Origin: Synaphobranchus kaupii
Taxonomy: Eukaryota > Chordata > Actinopteri > Anguilliformes > Synaphobranchidae
Direction of reading: 5' to 3'
Assembly (NCBI GenBank): GCA_029718625.1
Contig: CM056385.1
Span: forward strand, 27,297,380 to 27,361,379
Length of the DNA: 64,000 nucleotides
The first letter of the stretch is position 1; each line of letters opens with the position of its first letter. Under the pieces are notes generated by a model. That model saw only the letters and a program-made list of their open reading frames with translations. It did no database searches and was not told the origin of the DNA. Shown here piece by piece: positions 54,893 to 64,000 of the stretch. Both the position numbers and the translations under genes were made by a program.

Positions 54893-57312
54893 TCCAACAT
54901 GACCCTAACACTTACACTGTGTACCTGGGTCTAATACAGGTGAGACTGGCCTTACACTGTGTACCTGGGTCTAATACAGGTGAGACTGGCCCTTACACTG
55001 TGTACCTGGGTCTAATACAGGTGAGACTAACCCTTACACTGTGTACCTGGGTCTAATACAGGTGAGACTAACCCTTACACTGTGTACCTGGGTCTAATAC
55101 AGGTGAGAATGGCCTTACACTGTGTACCTGGGTCTAATACAGGTGAGACTGACCTTACACTGTGTACCTGGGTCTAATACAGGTGAGACTGGCCTTACAC
55201 TGTGTACCTGGGTCTAATACAGGTGAGACTGGCCTTACACTGTGTACTTGGGTCTAATACAGGTGAGACTGACCTTCCACTGTGTACCTGGGTCTAATAC
55301 AGGTGAGACTGGCCTTACACTGTGTACTTGGGTCTAATACAGGTGAGACTGACCTTACACTGTGTACCTGGGTCTAATACAGGTGAGACTAACCCTTACA
55401 CTGTGTACCTGGGTCTAATACAGGTGAGACTGGCCTTACACTGTGTACCTGGGTCTAATACAGGTGAGTCTGACCTTACACTGTGTACCTGGGTCTAATA
55501 CAGGTGAGTCTGACCTTACACTGTGTACCTGGGTCTAATACAGGTGAGACTAACCCTTACACTGTGTACCTGGGTCTAATACAGGTGAGACTGGCCTTAC
55601 ACTGTGTACCTGGGTCTAATACAGGTGAGTCTGACCTTACACTGTGTACCTGGGTCTAATACAGGTGAGTCTGACCTTACACTGTGTACCTGGGTCTAAT
55701 ACAGGTGAGACTAACCCTTACACTGTGTACCTGGGTCTAATACAGGTGAGACTGGCCTTACACTGTGTACCTGGGTCTAATACAGGTGAGTCTGACCTTA
55801 CACTGTGTACCTGGGTCTAATACAGGTGAGTCTGACCTTACACTGTGTACCTGGGTCTAATACAGGTGAGACTGGCCTTACACTGTGTACCTGGGTCTAA
55901 TACAGGTGAGACTGGTTACACTGTGTACCTGGGTCTAATACAGGTGAGACTGGCCTTACACTGTGTACCTGGGTCTAATACAGGTGAGACTAACCTTACA
56001 CTGTGTACCTGGGTCTAATACAGGTGAGACTAACCTTACACTGTGTACTTGGGTCTAATACAGGTGAGACTGGCCTTACACTGTGTACTTGGGTCTAATA
56101 CAGGTGAGACTAACCCTTACACTGTGTACCTGGGTCTAATACAGGTGAGACTGGCCTTACACTGTGTACCTGGGTCTAATACAGGTGAGACTAACCTTAC
56201 ACTGTGTACCTGGGTCTAATACAGGTGAGACTGGCCTTACACTGTGTACCTGGGTCTAATACAGGTGAGACTGGCCTTACACTGTGTACCTGGGTCTAAT
56301 ACAGGTGAGACTGACCCTTACTCTGTGTACCTGGGTCTAATACAGGTGAGACTGGCCTTACACTGTGTACCTGGGTCTAATACAGGTGAGACTGGCCTTA
56401 CACTGTGTACCTGGGTCTAATACAGGTGAGACTGACCTTACACTGTGTACCTGGGTCTAATACAGGTGAGACTGACCTTACACTGTGTACCTGTGTCTAA
56501 TACAGGTGAGACTGGCCTTACACTGTGTACCTGGGTCTAATACAGGTGAGACTAACCTTACACTGTGTACCTGGGTCTAATACAGGTGAGACTGACCTTA
56601 CACTGTGTACTTGGGTCTAATACAGGTGAAACTGGCCTTACACTGTGTACCTGGGTCTAATACAGGTGAGACTAACCTTACACTGTGTACCTGGGTCTAA
56701 TACAGGTGAGACTGGCCTTACACTGTGTACCTGGGTCTAATACAGGTGAGACTGGCCTTACACTGTGTACCTGGGTCTAATACAGGTGAAACTGGCCTTA
56801 CACTGTGTACCTGGGTCTAATACAGGTGAGACTGGCCTTACACTGTGTACCTGGGTCTAATACAGGTGAGACTGGCCTTACACTGTGTACCGGAGTCTAA
56901 TACAGGTGAGACTGACCTTACACTGTGTACCTGGGTCTAATACAGGTGAGACTGACCTTACACTGTGTACCTGTGTCTAATACAGGTGAGACTGGCCCTT
57001 ACTCTGTGTACCTGGGTCTAATACAGGTGAGACTGGCCTTACACTGTGTACCTGTGTCTAATACAGGTGAGACTGGCCCTTACTCTGTGTACCTGGGTCT
57101 AATACAGGTGAAACTGGCCTTACACTGTGTACCTGGGTCTAATACAGGTGAGACTGGCCTTACACTGTGTACCTGGGTCTAATACAGGTGAGACTGGCCT
57201 TACACTGTGTACTTGGGTCTAATACAGGTGAGACTGACCCTTACTCTGTGTACCTGGGTCTAATACAGGTGAGACTAACCCTTACACTGTGTACTTGGGT
57301 CTAATACAGGTG
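54893..57312 (+). repeat. Minisatellite, 40 bp unit, about 60 copies, carrying AG|GTGAG motifs
   Basis: The unit is TGTGTACCTGGGTCTAATAC followed by AGGTGAGACTGGCCTTACAC, with GGCC/GACC/TAACC variants. Nearly every copy includes TCTAATACAG directly followed by GTGAGA or GTGAGT, which resembles a 3' splice site fused to a 5' splice site. Confidence 0.95.
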
Positions 57313-57837
57313 AGATCACAATGCCCCACCAGGGATCAAACCTGCAACCTTCAGGTTATAAGCCCAGTTAGCCCACCATCCCAGCTCTCCTAACCACTAT
57401 AGTACACTGCACTGTAACATCTCTGTTTCTGGGATGTGAAATGTGTGTTTTAGAGTCTGAATTAGAGGGAGAAAGATGGCCCGGCTCGGCTTGGCTCGGC
57501 TGTGGAACTTGGTGAAGTTGCAGCGTTTCTAGGAAGAAGGCTTTATGTCACAGCCTCCCTCCAAAAAAATGTTAAAAGGGAAAAAAACTGTGAGGTTATC
57601 TAAGGATTCCATCGACTGTCTCAGTTCCCTGCCCCCCCCCCCCCCCCCCCCCCCCAGATTAATCTCCATCTGATGCACTGTTACCATGGCGATGGAAGGA
57701 GGGAAACCTGAGCTATGCACTAGCCAGGAAATAGCAGATTACCTGTGTCCAGGTAATCTGGGTCAGTTAAAATCTACTCTTTCATTTTACATTAATAACA
57801 TTATTATTATTACTAGCATTATTATTATTAGCAAACA
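57313..57837. other. Unique spacer between two large arrays, with a C homopolymer
   Basis: Contains the tail of a fish LINE-like repeat (ACCAGGGATCAAACCTGCAA, about 57327-57415), a run of 24 C (57632-57655) and ATT repeats. No gene. Confidence 0.6.
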
Positions 57838-59193
57838 CACTTAACTAATCACTGCATTACATACTTAACTAATCACTGACAGTCCTTATCACTGCATTAC
57901 ACACTTAACTAACCCTGACCGTCCTTATCACTGCATTACACACTTAACTAAACCCTGACAGTCCTTATCACTGCATTACACACTTAACTAACCCTGACAG
58001 TCCTTATCACTGCATTACACACTTAACTAACCCTGACAGTCCTTATAACTGCATTACACACTTAACTAACCCTGACAGTCCTTATCACTGCATTACACAC
58101 TTAACTAACCCTGACAGTCCTTATCACTGCATTACACACTTAACTAACCCTGACCGTCCTTATCACTGCATTACACACTTAACTAACCCTGACAGTCCTT
58201 ATAACTGCATTACACACTTAACTAATCACTGACCGTCCTTATCACTGCATTACACACTTAACTAACCCTGACCGTCCTTATCACTGCATTACACACTTAA
58301 CTAACCCTGACCGTCTTTATCACTGCATTACACACTTAACTAACCCTGACAGTCCTTATAACTGCATTACACACTTAACTAACCCTGACAGTCCTTATCA
58401 CTGCATTACACACTTAACTAAACCCTGACAGTCCTTATAACTGCATTACACACTTAACTAACCCTGACCGTCTTTATCACTGCATTACACACTTAACTAA
58501 CCCTGACAGTCCTTATAACTGCATTACACACTTAACTAACCCTGACCGTCTTTATCACTGCATTACACACTTAACTAACCCTGACCGTCTTTATCACTGC
58601 ATTACACACTTAACTAACCCTGACAGTCCTTATCACTGCATTACACACTTAACTAACCCTGACAGTCCTTATCACTGCATTACACACTTAACTAACCCTG
58701 ACAGTCCTTATCACTGCATTACACACTTAACTAACCCTGACAGTCCTTATCACTGCATTACACACTTAACTAACCCTGACAGTCCTTATCACTGCATAAC
58801 ACACTTAACTAACCCTGACATTCCTTATCACTGCATTACACACTTAACTAACCCTGACAGTCCTTATCACTGCATTACACACTTAACTAATCACTGACAG
58901 TCCTTATAACTGCATTACACACTTAACTAACCCTGACCGTCCTTATCACTGCATTACACACTTAACTAACCCTGACAGTCCTTATCACTGCATTACACAC
59001 TTAACTAACCCTGACAGTCCTTATCACTGCATTACACACTTAACTAACCCTGACAGTCCTTATCACTGCATTACACACTTAACTAACCCTGACAGTCCTT
59101 ATCACTGCATTACACACTTAACTAACCCTGACAGTCCTTATCACTGCATTACACACTTACCTAACCCTGACAGTCCTTATCACTGCATTACAC
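57838..59193 (+). repeat. Minisatellite, 39 bp unit, about 34 copies
   Basis: The unit is CATTACACACTTAACTAACC followed by CTGACAGTCCTTATCACTG. Variants (GACCGTCC, GACCGTCTTT, TATAACTG, ATCACTG) are shuffled along the array. Confidence 0.95.
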
Positions 59194-59199
59194 ACCATT

Positions 59200-59412
59200 G
59201 TCGTAATGCGCTGCAGTAATACGCTGCGATAATACTCTGTGGTAATGCGCTGGGGGAATGTGCTGCGGTAATGCGCTGCGGTAATGCACTGCGGTAATGC
59301 CCTGTGGTAATGCGTTGCGGTAATACGCTGCGGTAATGCGTTGCGGTAATACGCTGCGGTAATGCGTTGCGGTAATACGCTGCGGTAATGCACTGCGGTA
59401 ATGCGTTGCGGC
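59200..59412 (+). repeat. Short tandem array, 13 bp unit, about 16 copies
   Basis: The unit is TAATGCGCTGCGG with TAATACG, GCACTG and GCGTTG variants. It is CpG-rich compared with the flanking arrays and follows the 39 bp array directly. It produces repetitive open frames on the minus strand that are not genes. Confidence 0.92.
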
Positions 59413-59665
59413 CAATCGCGGGACACTAGGAAAATGATACCAGTATAGCTACAGCTGAACATATGAGAGATGTTTCCAATGTACCTCCAATGTGTTTTAT
59501 CCTTCATATCACAAACTGTTACAAATCGATGAGAGAGCGAGAGAGAGAGACAGATGTCAGGAGGATGGTAACATCGATGTGAGTGCCATGGAGGTATTTT
59601 CTTACTCACTGCTCTGATGGGTTCAGGGTAAAGAGAGGGAGAGACAGAGGGAGACAGAGAGAGAG

Positions 59666-60470
59666 TAGGCCCGGACTGGCCATCTGGCAGTTCTGGCAAA
59701 TGCCAGAAGGGCGGGTCTGATTTTCTACTGTGGGCCGGTGTAGCGTAGCTACAATTCTTCCCAGTGTATCATTTTTCCAGGATACTTCCGGGTCCGTCAC
59801 TCGAACAGGAGAAATAACCAATCACTGCTCAACTACGAGCGGGAAGTTGAGCAATGTCCAATCAGATAACACTTTCATTGTGCACGTTTATGAAAAGACA
59901 AGCTATCTTTTTGAACCCATCCGTGGTCAGTAGCTAGCATTTGTGCTATGTAATGCGAGTGTAGAACTCACTAATAATGTTTATTTACAGGTCAATTGAA
60001 CAAATACATTGAAAATGATCAGTTCAGTGCTAGGTGCTAGTAGCTAGTGAAGCAACGGACCTGGAAGTGGGAAAAATTATACACTGGGAAGAATTGTACG
60101 CTACACTGGTCCGACTGCCTTGCTGCGAGAGCGAGAGACGGAGAGAGGTAGGACAGTTATTATTTTCATATTCTAGTCTATTCATTTGTGGCTTGGTCAT
60201 ATATTGATTGGTCATGTAAAGGCATGTAAAGTTGGCCTTGTGTGTATGTTTTTTGGCCGCCGTGCCATGTCCACGTGTGTGAATGTGTTTGTATGTAGAC
60301 TATCGAGAGAGTGTATGCAGCTTGGTCTTATTTCATGACGTGTCAGGTGTCAGTCATTGCTGCCTTGTTATAGTACGGTTGTTGGCAGCTGTGCCATGCG
60401 TTTCTCTGTGTCGTGTGTGTGTGTGTGTGTGTGTGTGCGTGTGTGCGGCTGTGCTATGCGTTTCTCTGTG

Positions 60471-60510
<40 letters not shown>

Positions 60511-60706
60511 CAGTGTGCGCACTGTCATAACCTTGTATGGCAAGTGAGCACTTCGACATCAAACTTGAACTGTGGCTGTGAGAGTCTATTCGGTCACCGT
60601 AAACTTGAGCTAGTAGCCTATAGTAACCAATGGAATCACATGCCGCAGTAGTGTATTAATAAATACTAAAGACTAAACAGTTTCCAATGTTTGTTGGTGA
60701 AATATA

Positions 60707-60738
<32 letters not shown>

Positions 60739-61016
60739 ACATCTATAGTGGTTAAATAATAATAAATAATAAATAATAATTTGCATGGAATATCCTATGT
60801 AAACGAAAAACATCTCGCCTGTGTTAGAGACTGATTTTAAAATAGGTCTAATAACTTACTGGATGCAGAAGCAGTGAACACACGCACCAGCGCAACTTAG
60901 CAAATTGCAACTTGCCGATCGGATGGAATAACCTAGCCCTAGTTCTTGATAATAATCAAATGGGCTGGTCAAAACCACAAATGCCAGAGTTGAATTGTGG
61001 TCCCAGTCCGGCCCTG
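59666..61016. mobile_element. hAT-like DNA transposon, non-autonomous (1351 bp)
   Basis: The left end TAGGCCCGGACTGGCCATCT and the reverse complement of the right end CAGGGCCGGACTGGGACCAC match. Further in, TTCTGGCAAATGCCAGA pairs with the ATGCCAGAGT region. The flanks are AGAGAGAG on both sides (59658-59665, 61017-61024), consistent with an 8-base duplication in a GA run. The interior has a second inverted pair (59735-59782 / 60063-60112), TG microsatellites (60413-60506), a TA run (60706-60731) and no transposase. Confidence 0.65.
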
Positions 61017-61024
61017 AGAGAGAG

Positions 61025-61215
61025 CACAGGAGGATTGTCAGCTTACTGTGAACTACAGTCGACGTTCATTGCTAGGGATAGCTGCTACATTATGCGAAGG
61101 ATGTGCTTTGCCTTGTCTGTTCTGTAGTGATCTTGATGATGTCTCTGTACGCACTTACTGTACGTCGCTTTGGATAAAAGCGTCTGCTAAGTAAATGTAA
61201 TGTAATGTATGTAAT
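61025..61215 (+). repeat. L2-like LINE/SINE 3' end
   Basis: Shares about 100 bases with 42884-42986, then continues TACGTCGCTTTGGATAAAAG, CGTCTGCTAAGTAAATGTAA and TGTAATG repeats, the classic fish LINE/SINE tail. Confidence 0.75.
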
Positions 61216-64000
61216 GTAAGAAGGAGAAAGTGACATGGAGGTGAGTGAGAAAGGAGAAACTTTTGACAGTTAAAGTGATAGTCTCACAAAATTTCATAAT
61301 CGTCTTACCACGAAAGTGACCAAAAGAAAGTTGAATCTATGATTTAGAAAGTCTATAGTGGCAGCCAGATTGGCCTAGCTTCCTACAAAGTTTGTTACAC
61401 TTGAATTACATGGTCAAACAATCTAAATTGGGTATGACATCATATCACTAATTTTACTCTAATTTTAAAAAGAGACACAGCCAAGGAAATGCGATATTCC
61501 CATTGTTATGCTCACAAGTAATGATTTTATAATATTTTTTCTTTAAATACGGTATGTAAATAAACTATTCAGTGAACCATGGACTCAATATTTTGACTTC
61601 ATGTTACAATACATAGATTTCTTAGGTTAATATTGTTAACATGCTACTTTATTTCAGGTTAGATCAGGGCTGCCCAACCCTATTCCTGGAGATATACCAT
61701 CATGTAGGATTTCACTCCAATTGTCAAGGGCCTCCATTCAAACATGAACTGGACACAGGAGGACAGACGTAGGACAGAAAGACCTTGGATTAGAAAACTC
61801 AACACCATATTCCCAGGAGGATTAAACAAACACTGGTAAAACTTCAAGAGGGACCAAATTCTTCCTACTTAAAGGCTGCAGTACACTGAATGGCCAGTGC
61901 AAACTTTTCTTTCCCAAGGGGCCCTCATAAGGGGTAACTTGGGAAATAAAGATTTTTTCCTAAACCTGGTTCAGATAGAGCACAGCCATAATTACCAGTA
62001 GGCTGCATACGTTCCTGTTTATATGCATACTGTCCTAATATTGATCCAGTAGTTGCAATGGCGACCATAATATATATGTTTGTTGTCAGCTGAATGTTTT
62101 TCAATATAAAACATTTTTATTAATCATGTATTTTAATCAATAGAAGCTATGAAATAAATATTCTCATAGTAGGCTAATTCTGTGGACGTGTGTGCATTAA
62201 CACTCAGATTCACATAAAACTTCTAAAAATTGATTTAATCATTTTTAAAACAAATAAACTCTCACACTACACCCCAACCACCAGTCATAGCCTATTCGAT
62301 ACCCCCAATGTTGAATATATGCTTACGGCTTTGCTTAGAATAGCTTTCCGTTGTCGTCAGAAGTGTTTCCTGCCGGCCTATTCATTCATGATGTTCTCCT
62401 TTATTGACATTACATTCATTTAGCAGACTGGGAATGTTGCCTGTCATTGTTGATTAGTCTAGATGAGTTCCGACGCATCTAGACCGAATTTAGGGAACAG
62501 AAAAAGAAACAAACAAGGGAAGCTCTTCTTTAAATGAATTTCTACAGACCTTAATTAGCTTGTATGGGAGGTAAAGCTAAAAGGGTTATGTTTAGTGGAT
62601 GACTGCATTCATGGACATGCTTATCTCTTTCTTCCTCGGCTAATCATTTACCCCACATTACATTCCTGTGGCCCAGAGCAGCCGGCTCGTCAACAACAAC
62701 TATTACAGAAACATTCAGAAGTTTGTCTTAGGCAATAATAGCCTAAATATCAATAGTTTGTCAAGGATCCAAACTTTAAAGGTAATTTATTTAACACAGT
62801 CTTGGCAGCTGGTTAAAAGTGGTAAGAAGCTGTCCTAAAAGCCAATAAAATGAGTAGCCTACTTCCACTCATATTATTACATCTTTGAGCAGCGTGAACA
62901 ATTTACATATTTCAATTTATTATTTAGGCCTAGCCTAGTTTTATTTTGTGTGCAGCAGCTCAGTCCTTGCGCGGGAGTCCCGAAATTTCTTTGTATTTAT
63001 TTCCAACACTGCATTTCCTTCGGCTCTATTAGGGAATCCAGTCCATGTTTTCCTCTGCAGCTGACTGACGGGCTCTTGTTTACGGGCTCAGAGACAGACC
63101 GGGCCGAGTGAACCCAAATAAGAGGTAGCTGCTGGCAAGCATTCATTCGCAGCTGGTCATTTTTTTTTGTGGGGCTTTAAATAGATATTAATGTCCTTGA
63201 TCTTGTCGATGGTGGTATATGTTCACTCCTGTTCTTTGCAAGCGAAAATGTATTAGCTTTTACCAGCTCATAAGACATTTCATCGGGGTTCAGAAAGAAA
63301 TAAGATAGCCACGCCGTTGGGAGTTCGCACAGTCCGAAGCACTCCGCTACTAGTAATACGTGCCAGTTGGGAGAAGCGACGATTGAACTAAAAATCCCTT
63401 CTTGTGGAAATCACTTTGTGGTAAAATACCTTTGCATTATAGTTTTAATACGCTATCTTGAGGTATAGGATGTGCCGACCGGACGCTTTAAAGCAATTAT
63501 TTTCCCATGACATGGAAAAGCAGGAGGTGGAAAAGGTGGTGCATCTGTTGTGTATAAAACGAGGCGATCCGATGCATTAACGTCAGCGACCGGGACCGCA
63601 GTTCCTGACAAGATAACTGGGATTTATGGTGGGACTCATAATAAAACGCATTTATTTCCAAGAGGAAAATAACTGGCTTTGCCCCTGCAAATGTATGGAT
63701 GTGATATGTATTGGATCTTCTGACTGAACGAAACTTCCCTGTATTCAAGAACACCGAAGTTTCCTACCTGGATATTTAGATACCCAGCAGCAGCATTACC
63801 GGCTGCCTGCTTGACAGCATGTGGGATTCGCTTTTCTGGAGTAAAGGAGAACATTGTCAAGCAAACTTTAACCGATGAAAGAGGAAATAGATTCCATAAC
63901 TTTATGGAGAATGAAGATTTTTGTTTGCTTAAGTATTTCCAGAACACAAGATGACGTTTCTCAGCGGTGAAGTTGCCCATGCTGAGCAATAGCAGTCAGG
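61216..64000. other. Right-hand stretch, no gene supported
   Basis: AT-rich to about 62.6 kb, with a hAT-like end fragment at 61664-61720 (CAGGGCTGCCCAACCCTATT). From about 62.9 kb composition is more balanced and resembles an upstream or 5' UTR region. A GCTTTAAATAGATATTAATG stretch lies at about 63174-63193. An ATG at 63979 opens a frame that runs off the window after seven codons, too short to judge. Confidence 0.4.

Noticed and set aside
54893..59193. CRISPR-like regular repeats
   Set aside because: The units are head-to-tail minisatellites with no unique spacers, in an animal genome.
59157..59699. 180-codon minus-strand frame rich in ITA/RITA repeats
   Set aside because: It is a translation of the 13 bp and 39 bp tandem arrays.
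63979..64000. Possible start of a coding exon (MLSNSSQ) at the window edge
   Set aside because: Only seven codons are visible. The preceding kilobase looks like a 5' UTR or promoter, but nothing identifies a gene.

Overview
The window is animal nuclear DNA, almost certainly from a ray-finned (teleost) fish; I cannot name the species. The genes are vertebrate genes with small exons and long introns. The repeats are typical of fish: hAT and Tc1/mariner elements, an L1/Tx1-type LINE remnant, L2-like LINE/SINE tails, and very many microsatellites and minisatellites. I see no prokaryotic features. Three genes are supported. They were rebuilt exon by exon from splice sites, exon phase and family similarity, because most continuous open frames here are spurious.

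Left part (1-29626). Positions 1-10.2 kb hold no recognisable gene: repeats, two non-autonomous DNA transposons (2122-2946 and 5742-6484), a deleted Tc1 element (9082-9610) and GC-rich patches. vstm2b (V-set and transmembrane domain containing 2B) lies on the minus strand from about 24.9 kb down to 11.0 kb. It has five coding exons, including a 30-base exon and a last exon about 10 kb beyond exon 4, and a 3' UTR reaching about 10.2 kb. Its start codon is uncertain because the upstream ATG is one base out of frame. A LINE reverse-transcriptase remnant lies at about 27.0-28.5 kb.

A run of exactly 500 N (29627-30126) looks like a scaffold join of unknown size. Straight after it comes the 3' third of myo9b (unconventional myosin IXb): the C1 zinc-finger and RhoGAP exons and part of the tail, plus strand, 30522-41477. 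The motor and IQ exons are missing. Four exons carry single-base frame breaks. Several introns are largely built of tandem arrays (38, 31, 26, 62 and 35 bp units, plus TG and GGGAGA tracts), some starting at or within a few bases of a splice site.

Right part (42-64 kb). A complete, intact TRIM35-like E3 ubiquitin ligase gene (RING, B-box, coiled coil, PRY-SPRY; six coding exons, 44357-51235, plus strand) has an ISRE-like promoter element. A TA-flanked inverted-repeat transposon containing a second hairpin element sits 11 bases after its stop codon. From 53 to 61 kb there are large minisatellites (40 bp unit about 60 copies, 39 bp unit about 34 copies, 13 bp unit) and a hAT element. 61-64 kb has no recognised gene.

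The genes do not form a pathway. vstm2b is an immunoglobulin-superfamily surface or secreted protein, myo9b a Rho-inactivating motor, and the TRIM a probable innate-immune ubiquitin ligase. The most unusual property is the concentration of tandem arrays carrying splice-site-like sequences in and beyond myo9b.
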